From positions 744,001 to 808,000 of the forward strand of contig CAVZDP010000003.1 of NCBI GenBank assembly GCA_963774075.1: a stretch of 64,000 nt of DNA. The letters are read 5' to 3'. This document shows positions 19,865-27,871 of the stretch, one piece after another. The translations under genes were made by a program, and so were the position numbers. Position 1 is the stretch's first letter. Each line of letters starts with the position of its first letter. Under the pieces are notes generated by a model. That model saw only the letters and a list, made by a program, of their open reading frames with translations. It was not told the DNA's origin and ran no database searches. This DNA is from JBBQNR01 sp963774075. GTDB lineage: Bacteria; Actinomycetota; Thermoleophilia; Solirubrobacterales; JBBDJG01.

Positions 19865-20389
19865 CTAGGGCTCCAATGCTTCGTCGACTTCGGGTGGCGC
19901 CGGCTCGCGGCCGGTCAGCGCCCAGTAGTCGCCGCGGTAGAAGACCAGCGGGTCCTCCTCGGATCCCCACACTTCGACCGCCTCTCCGACCCCGATCAGG
20001 TGGTCTCCGCCGTCATGCAGCTCCCTGAGCTCGCACGCGACCCAGCCGAGGCAATCGTCGAGGATCGGGGTGCCGGCACGTTCGGTCCAGCCGAGTCCCT
20101 CGAACTTCTCCTCCTCCGGCCGCTTGGAGGCGAACATGGCGGCGATCGGCTCTTGGTCCTGAAGGAGGAAGTGGATGGCGAACCGGCGCGAATGGCGGGT
20201 CGCCGCGAGCGTGCGCGAGTCGCGGTCGAAGCACACGATCATGAGCGGCGGCTCCAGCGAGAGCGAGCTGACCGCGTTCGCCGTCATTCCGGACGGCCCC
20301 TCGAGCCCCAAGCTCGTGACGACGCATACGCCGGTCGCGAAGCGGCCGCAGACGTCGCGGAAGGCCTTCTTGTCCACGCTCCCGGTCAC
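19865..20389 (-). CDS. flavin reductase family protein (HpaC-like)
   Basis: The 174-residue product matches the FMN-binding split-barrel flavin reductases that supply reduced flavin to partner monooxygenases. Visible family features are the opening FRDVCGRFATGVCVVTS, the turn GMTANAVSSLSLEPPLMIVC, RFAIHFLLQDQEPIAAMFA and the closing DYWALTGREP. The start is probably GTG 20389; a second in-frame GTG at 20377 is possible, and neither has a clear Shine-Dalgarno. No partner oxygenase is adjacent. Confidence 0.85.
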   Translation of the reverse strand: MTGSVDKKAFRDVCGRFATGVCVVTSLGLEGPSGMTANAVSSLSLEPPLMIVCFDRDSRTLAATRHSRRFAIHFLLQDQEPIAAMFASKRPEEEKFEGLGWTERAGTPILDDCLGWVACELRELHDGGDHLIGVGEAVEVWGSEEDPLVFYRGDYWALTGREPAPPEVDEALEP

Positions 20390-20515
20390 GGCCGCATCTT
20401 CGCATCGGGCGGCCGAGCGCGAATGGGAGCGGGGATATATCGTGCGCGGCGCCGACCCTATTCGCCGCCGTTGATGCGCGAGCGCTGATCCCTGAATCCG
20501 GGACCACACGCTCGA

Positions 20516-20547
20516 GGCAGCCCATCTGAGTCATCGAACGGGCTGCC
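20516..20547. repeat. 8-bp inverted repeat
   Basis: GGCAGCCC (20516-20523) and GGGCTGCC (20540-20547) form a perfect 8-bp stem with a 16-nt loop, between the divergent flavin reductase and cytochrome genes. It could be an operator or a fold in a leader; no T-run follows. Confidence 0.35.
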
Positions 20548-20671
20548 TAGTCGGCGCCGTGCAAAAGCGGATTTCGCCGCATGCATGAGGTTCCCTTCCG
20601 CCCTGGCGGGGGGTCCGCAACCGGGGTCCGGACGTGCATGCGGACGCCGATGCCGCGCCGGTCGGTGCGGA

Positions 20672-20677
20672 TATGAT
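20672..20677 (+). promoter_or_regulatory. -10 box TATGAT for a leaderless cytochrome c mRNA
   Basis: TATGAT ends 8 nt before the GTG start at 20686, so transcription would begin at or next to the start codon. There is no Shine-Dalgarno and no convincing -35. Confidence 0.5.
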
Positions 20678-20685
20678 GCCGCCCC

Positions 20686-21120
20686 GTGAACCGGCGAGCC
20701 AGGGCCATCCTCGCAGCCGTCCTGGGCGCCGGAGCGCTCCTGATCGCGGCCGCCTGCGGCGAAGGCGGCAAGCCGATCGATGACCGCGGCGCACAACTCT
20801 TCAACGATCGCTGCGCCGGCTGCCACACCCTGTCAGCGGCGGGCAGCCGTGGCACGGTGTCGGGCGAGCGGCCCACGGGCCCCAACCTCGACAAGCGAAA
20901 CGAGAGCGAGGAGGCCGTCCTCTACGCGATCCGCAACGGCGGCTTCTCGGGCGCGATCATGCCGCAGAACATCGTCGTCGGCGAGGAGGCGGAGGCGGTC
21001 GCGAAGTTCGTCGCCCGCTATGCGGGCAGCGACACGAAGGGCCCGGCATCTCCGCGCGCAACGGCCTCCGGCGAAGGAGGGTCGGACGCCGGCGGGAGCG
21101 GTAGCTCCGGCAGCAAGTAG
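20686..21120 (+). CDS. monoheme c-type cytochrome, probable lipoprotein
   Basis: The 144-residue product starts with a basic and hydrophobic leader ending LLIAAAC, which could be a lipobox with Cys 22 (the -3 residue is Ala, so this is not ideal). The heme motif CAGCH follows at about residue 45. AIMPQNIV provides the likely axial Met, and a Gly/Ser-rich tail closes the protein. It should shuttle electrons on the outer face of the membrane. The GTG start fits a leaderless transcript. The stop is 12 bp before the serS start. Confidence 0.85.
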   Translation: MNRRARAILAAVLGAGALLIAAACGEGGKPIDDRGAQLFNDRCAGCHTLSAAGSRGTVSGERPTGPNLDKRNESEEAVLYAIRNGGFSGAIMPQNIVVGEEAEAVAKFVARYAGSDTKGPASPRATASGEGGSDAGGSGSSGSK

Positions 21121-21132
21121 AGAGGGCGCACG

Positions 21133-22401
21133 ACGCTAGACCTGAGGCTGATCCGGCGCGATCCCGATGGCGTCAAGGCGGCACTCGCGCGGCGCGGCGC
21201 CGCCGACGCCGTCGACGAGCTGCTCGCACTCGATGCCAAGCGACGCGAGCTCCTGCCCCAGATCGAGGAGCGGCGGGCGCTGCAGAACCGCGTCTCGGAG
21301 GAGATCGCGGAGGCCAAGCGCGCGGGGAGCGACGCGTCGGAGACGATCGCGCGAATGCGCGAGGTGGCCGCGGAAGCGAAGCGGCTCGAAGAAGAGCTCG
21401 CTGCCGTGGAGTCGCGGATCGACGAGTTGCTCGCCTCGCTTCCCAACTTGCCGGATCCCTCCGCGCCGGACGGAGACAGCGACGAGGACGCCGAGGTGCT
21501 TCGCGAGGTCGGCGAGCGGCCGGCGTTCGACTTCGAGCCTAAGGACCACCTCGAGCTCGGTCTCGCGCTCGACGTGATCGACATGGAGAGCGCGGCCCGT
21601 GCCTCGGGATCGCGCTTCGCCTATCTGAAGGGCGAGCTCGCGCTGATGGAGATTGCGCTGGTGCAGCTCGCGCTCCAGAAGCTGTCGCAGAAGGGCTTCA
21701 CGCCGGTGATACCACCCGTGCTCGTGCGCGAGGAGGCGCTGTTCTGGACCGGCTTCCTACCAACGGACCGGGCTCAGATCTACGAGATCGCGCAGGACGA
21801 CCTCTACCTCGTCGGAACGTCGGAGGTCACCCTCGCCGCCCTGCACGTGGACGAGATCCTCGCCGAGGAGCTGCTTCCGCTCCGCTACGCCGGCTTCTCG
21901 ACCTGCTTCCGGCGAGAGGCCGGCGCGGCCGGAAAGGACACCCGCGGCATCTTCCGCGTGCACCAGTTCGACAAGGTCGAGATGTTCCAGTTCGTTCACC
22001 CCGACACGTCGGGGGCGGCGCACGAGGAGCTGCTTGCGATCGAGGAGGAGATCCTCGGGGAGCTCGGGATTCCGTACCGCGTCGTGAACATCGCCGCCGG
22101 AGATCTGGGCGCCTCGGCCGCCAAGAAGTACGACTGCGAGGCATGGCTGCCGGGCCAGGGCCGCTACAGGGAGCTGACGTCTTGCTCGAACACGACCGAC
22201 TACCAGGCGCGCAGGCTGCGGGCGCGCTTCAGGCCGAAGGACGGCGGCTCGGTGCAGCCGGTGCATACGCTGAATGGAACGGCCGTGGCGGTCGGGCGGA
22301 TGCTGATCGCCATCATGGAGAACCACCAGCGAGCCGACGGCGGGGTGGACGTGCCCGAAGCTCTTCAGCGCCTCGGCGCACCGGGGGAGATCAGCCGCTA
22401 G
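21133..22401 (+). CDS. serS: seryl-tRNA synthetase, apparent ACG start
   Basis: SerRS charges tRNA-Ser with serine. The reading LDLRLIRRDPDGVKAALARR is the typical N-terminus and leads into the coiled-coil arm (to about residue 105). Class II motif 2 is STCFRREAGAAGKDTRGIFR and motif 3 is NGTAVAVGRMLIAIMENHQ. The product is about 422 residues, normal length. No ATG, GTG or TTG is in frame between the upstream in-frame TAG (21118) and ATG 21355, and a start at 21355 would delete much of the arm. ACG 21133 sits exactly where the family Met is expected, with AGAGGG just upstream. CTG 21142 is the other candidate. A T-to-C sequence error would also explain it. A tRNA-Ser gene follows 75 bp downstream. 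Confidence 0.9.
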   Translation, partial: TLDLRLIRRDPDGVKAALARRGAADAVDELLALDAKRRELLPQIEERRALQNRVSEEIAEAKRAGSDASETIARMREVAAEAKRLEEELAAVESRIDELLASLPNLPDPSAPDGDSDEDAEVLREVGERPAFDFEPKDHLELGLALDVIDMESAARASGSRFAYLKGELALMEIALVQLALQKLSQKGFTPVIPPVLVREEALFWTGFLPTDRAQIYEIAQDDLYLVGTSEVTLAALHVDEILAEELLPLRYAGFSTCFRREAGAAGKDTRGIFRVHQFDKVEMFQFVHPDTSGAAHEELLAIEEEILGELGIPYRVVNIAAGDLGASAAKKYDCEAWLPGQGRYRELTSCSNTTDYQARRLRARFRPKDGGSVQPVHTLNGTAVAVGRMLIAIMENHQRADGGVDVPEALQRLGAPGEISR

Positions 22402-22476
22402 GAGGACCGGGCTCGGCGCCGGAGTCCGGCAAGGTTGACACCGGCTGCCGGGCTACGATTGACCCTTGAACCTCCC

Positions 22477-22566
22477 GGAGGGGTGGCAGAGCGGACGAAT
22501 GCGGCGGTCTTGAAAACCGTTAAGGGCCATCTCGGTCCTTCGAGGGTTCGAATCCCTCCCCCTCCG
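22477..22566 (+). tRNA. tRNA-Ser (anticodon UGA)
   Basis: The acceptor GGAGGGG (22477-22483) pairs with CCCCTCC (22559-22565), followed by discriminator G. The anticodon loop is CTTGAAA with anticodon TGA, the T arm is GAGGG-TTCGAAT-CCCTC, and there is a long variable arm, as expected for tRNA-Ser. CCA is not encoded. The integrase gene ends 135 bp beyond it, so the 3' end is the probable attachment site. Confidence 0.95.
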
Positions 22567-22664
22567 CTTCCAAGCGAAAACCGGTTCATTCCAGGCTCTT
22601 CCTGAGAGAGCGGTGATCGCGGCCGAGACGACTTTGTGCCGCTTGCAACCGCTCAAAACCGCCC

Positions 22665-22699
22665 TGCGCTGCACCGGACTGCAGCGCAATTGCAGCGCA
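22665..22699. repeat. three copies of TGCAGCGCA between tRNA-Ser and integrase
   Basis: TGCGCTGCA (22665-22673, inverted), TGCAGCGCA (22680-22688) and TGCAGCGCA (22691-22699) lie just beyond the integrase stop. Repeats of this size near attP commonly serve as arm-type sites for tyrosine integrases or their excisionases; that role is inference here. Confidence 0.5.
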
Positions 22700-22700
22700 C

Positions 22701-23886
22701 TCATTTGGGCCCTCCGGTGACGGCGGCGAGTCGAGCCTTCGTGTTCGCCCGTTCGAGGTAGGCGTCGAGCAGTCCGGCGGCCTCGTCCTCGGAGCCCGGC
22801 ATCAGGTGCCCGTAGCGATCGAGGGTGATCGTGATCGAGGCGTGGCCGAGGTAGCTCGACAGCGCCTTGGCGTTCACTCCGGCGGCGATCATCAGCGAGG
22901 CGAACGTGTGCCGGCACTCGTGGAGGCAAATCGGCTCGAGCTCGGCGTTCCGCCACGCTCGCCGGGCGCGGTTGTTGGTGGTCGAGGGGTCGAACGGCAG
23001 CTCCGGCGTCCGCCCGAACACGAGGCCCTGTCCGTCACCGTTCATACGGTGCTCGGTCAGGTGATCGCGAAGCACGGCTGCGATTGGTACGACGCGTCGC
23101 CCAGCTCGGCTCTTAGGCTCGATCGCACCTTCCTTCTTGTCCCAGGCTCGGCCAACCCGGATCAGTCCGGCCGCCAGGTCGACGTCCTCCCAGCGAAGGG
23201 CCTGCAGCTCACCCAGCCGAAGGCCCCCATACATCGCGGTCGCCCAAAGCGCACGTTCGGGTGGGTCGAGGGCAGCGAGCAGCTCGGCTGCCTCATCGGG
23301 TGAGGCGACTCTGTCTCGGCGGCCGCGAACGGCGGGCAAGCGGATCCCCTGTGTCGGATTCACCGCGACCTCATCGAGCGAGAGCGCGTGCCGGTAGATC
23401 GCGCGCAAGGGAAGCAGCGCATTTCGAATCGTGCTCGCGTTGAGCCCCTGACCCGAGAAGGCGATCGACGAGTCGTTGGACGTCTGAACGGCGGACGTCC
23501 GCGAGCTTCGTTGCGCCAAGCTCGGGGACGATGTAGTCGCGCAACGCCTGCTCGTAACCGCGGAGGGCCGACGGCTTGTAGTGATCGCCCGACCGATTCC
23601 GGACGATGCCTTGCTTGGCGCCTTTGAGCCACTCGTTTGCCGCTTCGCGCAGGCTCGTCGACGCGCCGACCCGGATCGCGCCGCGCCGTAAGGCCACAAG
23701 CGCATCGTGTCGCCACGCCCTCGCAGCGGCGAGAGTGGGAAAGCTGCGACTGAGGCGCTTCCGATCGCGCGAGCTCCAGACCTGGGCCTGGTAGCTCGGA
23801 TCACAACGGCAGCGACCACCGTCGCGGGCGGGACACGCGCGCGTATGGCGGGCGCTGATCCCGTCGGGTAGTTGCTTCTGCTTCAT
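22701..23886 (-). pseudogene. tyrosine recombinase/integrase, frameshifted
   Basis: The N-terminal part starts at ATG 23886 behind AAGGAG and reads to DVQRLVDRLLGSG. The catalytic part continues in another frame from SGQGLNASTIRNALLPLRAI. The shift lies near 23448-23458 around GGGTCAGGGG. The span is one base too long, so removing one base would restore about 394 residues. Catalytic residues are intact: Arg in GGLRLGELQALRW, HECRHTFASLM, then LGHASITITLDRYGHL with His and the nucleophile Tyr. Position next to tRNA-Ser and an excisionase-like gene is the classic layout of an integrative element. A sequencing error cannot be excluded. Confidence 0.85.
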
Positions 23887-23936
23887 GAGATCTCCTTGTG
23901 CCGGTGTTGCCGGCGCGAGCGTATCCACAGATCTCA

Positions 23937-24161
23937 TTACGGCTCCAACGTCTTTGCGCCGTTTTCGCGCAGCCAGCGTTCAATTTCGGCGAGCGCAAAC
24001 ACCCGCAGGCGTCCACGCCGGACGACACGCAGCTCCGGCTGAACGTGGCGCTCGAACGAGTCGACGGACATGCCCAGCGCCGCGGCCGCCTCCCGCTTGG
24101 TGAGCGCAAGCCGCGGCGCCCTGGCTTGCTCGAGTCCCTTGATTGTTGAGCTGGTTTCCAT
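23937..24161 (-). CDS. small HTH protein, excisionase/MerR-like
   Basis: The 74-residue product contains a winged-HTH of the excisionase type: LTKREAAAALGMSVDSFERH, then a basic wing RVVRRGRLRVFALAEIERWL. It lies about 50 bp upstream of the integrase gene in the same direction, as xis genes do. The start ATG 24161 is chosen because the HTH domain begins soon after it. It probably controls excision or integrase expression, by analogy. Confidence 0.75.
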   Translation of the reverse strand: METSSTIKGLEQARAPRLALTKREAAAALGMSVDSFERHVQPELRVVRRGRLRVFALAEIERWLRENGAKTLEP

Positions 24162-24177
24162 ATATCGCTTTCGGTAA

Positions 24178-24395
24178 TGACGCCGCGGCCGCCGTTTTGG
24201 CCCCCCCGAATTTCGCTTGCGGGCCTCGGCATGGCTTCGTCTCTCACGCCGTTTGGTGCCGGTGGAGCCGATTTGGCCCCCTCGAGTTTCTGTTCTCATT
24301 CCCTATAGATCCCGCGGCGCCAGATCTGGTCCCCCCTTTTTGAGGTTTCCAGCTTGCATAGATGCCGCGGCGACGATTCTGGTCCCCCCTAATTC
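24178..24395. repeat. four imperfect direct repeats of a GCCGCGGC...TTGGCCCCC motif
   Basis: Similar units of about 35 bp lie at 24178-24214, 24254-24290, 24308-24340 and 24361-24395. Each has a GC block (GCCGCGGC in three, degenerate in the second), then a short A/T-richer part, then TTGGCCCCC or CTGGTCCCCCC, and usually ends ATTTC or similar. Start-to-start spacing is 76, 54 and 53 bp. The stretch 24162-24491 otherwise shows no gene. The repeats could bind a regulator or be the end of a lost mobile element. Confidence 0.6.
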
Positions 24396-24491
24396 ACGGT
24401 CCGTCCCCGCTGTCGCCTTCACGCGAAGGGGGAAGCGAGCATCATGAGCGGCAAACCGCTCGTCGTCGATGGTCCGGCGCAGGTACGCTGC

Positions 24492-25913
24492 TCAGTCGGG
24501 CGGAATGTTCTGGTTGAGGCGGAAGAAGTTGTCTGGGTCGTACTTGCGCTTTACCGCCTTTAGGCGGTCGTACTTCTCCGCACCGTAGGCCTGCCTGACC
24601 CGTTCCTGACCTTCCTCCATGAGGAAGTTCACATAGACGCTTGTGTGATGCGGTGCGAGCGCGGACCAGTAGTTGCGCGCCCACTCGCGCTCGGCCTCGA
24701 ATCCTTCTGCCGTTTCGCTGTTGCCGTTGATGTTGAAGCTGAATCCAGCATCACGGCCGTTGAAGGCCGTTTCAGCTTCGCCGACGCGCGCGACGGCCCC
24801 TCCCAGTTGCCAGAGAGCGATGCTCGTGATCGGGGAAGCGATCTGGCCGCCGTAGTCGGCCATGACATCGATCACGTCGTCGCTCAGCTCGGCGACGTCG
24901 CAGGCTCGGAAGTAGTACCACCAGCCGTGGAGGAACGAGGGATCGAACGTCGCCTGGTGAGCGACATAGGGCTTCGGCTCGCAGCGATCGAGCACCGGGG
25001 AACCGAACGATTTCAACGGGCGAACGGCTGCCTCCCCCTCTTCGACGGATCCTGCGTAGCAGCAGGTCACGGCGATGACATGCTTTCCATGGAGCTCCTT
25101 CGGGATGAAGGGAAGCGGCAGGGCCTTGCGCTGGACGACGATCGTCATAAGCTCGTCGGGCGCCTCAGCGCTCCACTCGCGGTAGAAACGAAGAACCTCT
25201 GGCGCTTTCTCCATCGGCCAGAAGACCGGCCCCGCGACCACAGTCGGGCCGATGGGATGAAGGCGAAACTCGAACTCGGTGACGATCCCGAAGTTGCCCC
25301 CGCCCCCTCGTAAGGCCCAGAATAGATCGGCGTTCTCGGTCTCGCTCGCCTTGACGAACTCGCCTTCAGCGGTGATCAGGTCAACGGAGGCGAGCTGATC
25401 GATGGTCAGTCCGAGCTTCCGATGAAGCCAGCCGATGCCACCACCGAGCGTCAGGCCGGCGACGCCCGTGTGGGTCACTATTCCGCCCGTGGTAGCGAGG
25501 CCGAACGCCTGAGTCTCGCGGTCGACGTCTCCCCAAAGCGCCCCCGCCTGGACCCTCGCCGTGCGAGTTGTCGGATCCACCCGAATCCCTTTCATCACAC
25601 CCAGATCGATGACGATGCCGCCGTCGCAGACCGAGTGCCCGGGAAAGCTATGGCCGCCGCCTCGGACGGCGATCGTGAGACCGCTGCTCCTCGCGAACCT
25701 GACCGCCGCGATCACGTCTGCCACGCCCGTGCATCGCGCGATCAGGGCAGGAAACCGATCAATCGAGCCGTTCCAGATTTTCCGGTGCTCGTCGTAGGTC
25801 GGGTCGCCGGGCCTGACGAGCGCCCCCTTGAACGAGCCGCTGAGCTGATCGAGTTGGATCTCGGTAGTAACGGCGTGCACGCGCTCAGATCCTACCCTCC
25901 CCTCCTGCGTCAT
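24492..25913 (-). CDS. FAD-linked oxidase of the berberine-bridge-enzyme type
   Basis: The 473-residue flavoenzyme has an N-terminal FAD-binding (PCMH-type) domain with RGGGHSFPGHSVCDGG, whose His should carry covalent FAD. A substrate domain follows, and the C-terminal BBE motif is KRKYDPDNFFRLNQNI. The second covalent attachment Cys of true BBE proteins is replaced in TTGGIVTHTGVAGL, so FAD is probably linked only through His. Substrate is unknown. ATG 25913 is used; GTG 25880 is an alternative. A longer reading upstream crosses the intergenic repeat and is rejected. Confidence 0.88.
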   Translation of the reverse strand: MTQEGRVGSERVHAVTTEIQLDQLSGSFKGALVRPGDPTYDEHRKIWNGSIDRFPALIARCTGVADVIAAVRFARSSGLTIAVRGGGHSFPGHSVCDGGIVIDLGVMKGIRVDPTTRTARVQAGALWGDVDRETQAFGLATTGGIVTHTGVAGLTLGGGIGWLHRKLGLTIDQLASVDLITAEGEFVKASETENADLFWALRGGGGNFGIVTEFEFRLHPIGPTVVAGPVFWPMEKAPEVLRFYREWSAEAPDELMTIVVQRKALPLPFIPKELHGKHVIAVTCCYAGSVEEGEAAVRPLKSFGSPVLDRCEPKPYVAHQATFDPSFLHGWWYYFRACDVAELSDDVIDVMADYGGQIASPITSIALWQLGGAVARVGEAETAFNGRDAGFSFNINGNSETAEGFEAEREWARNYWSALAPHHTSVYVNFLMEEGQERVRQAYGAEKYDRLKAVKRKYDPDNFFRLNQNIPPD

Positions 25914-25950
25914 CTCGGCGTAGCGACCGAGGCCACCTGCTGTTGTCGCG

Positions 25951-25970
25951 TTGCTGTCGCATTGCGCGAG
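25951..25970 (-). repeat. intergenic palindromic repeat, copy A (inverted)
   Basis: On the minus strand this reads TCGCGCAATGCGACAGCA with the TCGC-N5-GCGA core. It lies between the divergent oxidase and GFA genes. It is the only strong copy in reverse orientation. Confidence 0.65.
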
Positions 25971-26076
25971 AAGCGAGCGCTGCTTTGAAAAGCACCCCCT
26001 TTGCATGAAAGTGGCGATTTGAGCGGGATACTGTCTTGGCTATGTCACGACGAGACCTCGAGCGAAGGGAGGACTC

Positions 26077-26514
26077 ATGGGTCAGGATGAAAAGACCTTC
26101 AAAGGGCAGTGCTACTGCGGCGCCGTCACGATTGAAGTCACGGGGGATCCGGAGGGCGCCGGTTACTGTCACTGCGCCGCGTGCAGGAGCTGGTCCGCCG
26201 GCCCGGTCAACGCATTCACTCTCTGGAAGCCCGAGGCGGTCAAGGTGACCCAGGGAGAAGACCAGATTGGCGAGTACAACCAGAACGAGCGGAGTTACCG
26301 GCAGTGGTGCAGGGCCTGCGGCGGCCATCTGCTGACGCGGCACCCGCAGTGGGGTTTGGTCGACGTCTACGCGGCGACGATCCCTGAATTTCCGTTTGAA
26401 CCCGGGGTGCACGTCAACTACGAGTCGACAGTGCTGCCCATGAAAGATGGCCTCCCCAAGCTCAAGGACTTCCCCGAAGAGTTAGGCGGCTCCGGCGAGA
26501 CGCTCCCCGAGTAG
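26077..26514 (+). CDS. GFA family zinc protein
   Basis: The 145-residue product belongs to the GFA/CENP-V fold, small zinc proteins related to glutathione-dependent formaldehyde-activating enzyme. Zinc ligands are visible in GQCYCGAV, YCHCAACR and CRACGGHLLTRHP. Its specific reaction is unknown. The ATG has GGAGG 5 nt upstream. A GATACT -10 box at 26028-26033 probably drives it. Confidence 0.85.
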   Translation: MGQDEKTFKGQCYCGAVTIEVTGDPEGAGYCHCAACRSWSAGPVNAFTLWKPEAVKVTQGEDQIGEYNQNERSYRQWCRACGGHLLTRHPQWGLVDVYAATIPEFPFEPGVHVNYESTVLPMKDGLPKLKDFPEELGGSGETLPE

Positions 26515-26593
26515 CAACGCGACCGGCGGGGATTTCCTCGCATCGCTTTGGACGATGAAGAGAAGAAGCTCCGCCGTTCCCTTCGGCACGCTG

Positions 26594-26615
26594 GCGCAAT
26601 GCGAAAAGCGACAGT
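26594..26615 (+). repeat. intergenic palindromic repeat, weak copy B
   Basis: GCGCAATGCGAAAAGCGACAGT resembles the repeat but has a few extra bases between GCGA and GCGACAG. It lies between the GFA gene and the insertion sequence. Confidence 0.35.
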
Positions 26616-26644
26616 GGCTCGAAGCCGCCGGTCGCGTCCCTGAG

Positions 26645-27871
26645 CTGCTGTAACTTCGCCGCGGCTCAGGTTCCCGCTGGTGGTCAGTCTATGCGGCGAT
26701 CACCTCCTCGTGCATCGTCTGTTCTGTTCCTTCGTATCTCATGCGCTTGAGACGCTGGCGTTCGAGCTTGGTGAACTTGATTCCGTTGGCGGCGTGCGTG
26801 ATGTAGAGGTCGAGCACGGCCCAGACGAGCGTCAGGCAGCTGGTCTCGCCGGGGAAGCGGCCGATCACCTTCGTCCGTCGCTTCACCTCGCCGAGCGATC
26901 GCTCGAGCAGGTTGGTCGATCGCCACCGCCGGCGGTGCCTGGTCGGGTAGCGCAGGTGCACGACGAGCGCGTCGAGGTCGTCGGCCAGGCATCTCGACGC
27001 AGCGGTGTAGCCGGCAGCTTCGAGCTGGTCGACCAGGGCCTCGAGCCTTTGCATTCCGTCGCGCTCGTGGGTGGCCTCATCCAGCGCCTGCCAGTACTGG
27101 CTGCGGACGCTTTCGCGCTCCCTGTCGTGGGATTCGCGCATCCCGAGCATCACCGAAAGCAGCACCCGTTCGCCCTCCTCGGTGAATCCCCAGGCGACAA
27201 GGACACCTTCCTTCGGCCCCTCTGGGCGGACCGAGAGGAACACTGCGTCGACGAACAGCGCCGCGACGCGCACCTCATACAGATCGCCGCGCTTGAACGC
27301 CTCGAAGCGATCGCGCAGCTCCTGGCAGATCCGCGACGCGGTCGACTTCGAGAGCTTCCCGAGTCCGGCCTCATCCCACAACGACTCGACGTCGCGCATC
27401 GACAGCCCGCGCACGAACGCGCCGATCACCATCGCCTTCAAAGGCTCCGTGCGCAGCAGCTTCGTGCCCCGCGGGAAGAGCTTCGAGACGAACGGCTCCG
27501 CCGCCTCACGCACCTGCGGAATCTCCACCTGAAGCTCGCCCTCGGCGCTCTGCACCTTGCGAGGGCGAAATCCATTGCGCAAGCCCCGTTGATACTCCGG
27601 CCGGCGCTCATAACGCGCCCGCCCCAACCAGGCGTCGAACTCCTCCTCGACCGCGCGCTGGATGATCAGCCTGGCGCCTAGCTTGGCGAGCTCCGACAAC
27701 GACTCCCGGGGGTTCTCACCCACCCCCACTGACAGCAACCCATCGATCCTCTGCTCTATTTCCGCTGATGGCGGTACGGTGCGTCTCACGGCGTAGGTCT
27801 CCCTTCTTTGTCTTGCAGGACTTGAGGGAACCTACGCCGTTGCCTTGACGGCTCCGGCTATTTACAGCAGT
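26645..27871. mobile_element. IS256-family insertion sequence with imperfect terminal inverted repeats
   Basis: The left end CTGCTGTAACTTCGCCG (from 26645) matches the inverted right end CTGCTGTAAATAGCCGG (read back from 27871), and similarity continues for about 28 bp. The enclosed transposase is on the minus strand. No 8-9 bp target duplication is visible at these borders. The right end abuts a truncated transposase fragment. A second inverted repeat (GGCGTAGGT...ACCTACGCC, 27790-27839) lies just before the transposase start. Confidence 0.75.
26689..27789 (-). CDS. IS256-family transposase with an internal deletion, probably inactive
   Basis: The 366-residue reading is open from start to stop but shorter than the 400-plus usual. 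The first catalytic Asp is in ALFVDAVFLSVRPEG. The catalytic Glu region is STNLLERSLGEVKRRTKVIG. Between them, GMRES runs almost directly into VRSQYWQALDEATHERD. In relatives about 60-70 residues lie there, including the second catalytic Asp (ADG-type) and the RCxxH zinc-like motif. The deletion is in frame. Without the middle Asp the protein should not transpose by itself. Confidence 0.8.
   Translation of the reverse strand: MRRTVPPSAEIEQRIDGLLSVGVGENPRESLSELAKLGARLIIQRAVEEEFDAWLGRARYERRPEYQRGLRNGFRPRKVQSAEGELQVEIPQVREAAEPFVSKLFPRGTKLLRTEPLKAMVIGAFVRGLSMRDVESLWDEAGLGKLSKSTASRICQELRDRFEAFKRGDLYEVRVAALFVDAVFLSVRPEGPKEGVLVAWGFTEEGERVLLSVMLGMRESHDRERESVRSQYWQALDEATHERDGMQRLEALVDQLEAAGYTAASRCLADDLDALVVHLRYPTRHRRRWRSTNLLERSLGEVKRRTKVIGRFPGETSCLTLVWAVLDLYITHAANGIKFTKLERQRLKRMRYEGTEQTMHEEVIAA

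Noticed and set aside
24178..24395. Possible CRISPR array
   Set aside because: Only four imperfect repeats, unequal spacing and no cas genes.
25880..26006. Longer N-terminus for the FAD-linked oxidase (from 26006)
   Set aside because: The extra residues come from the intergenic palindromic repeat and the region of the divergent promoter.
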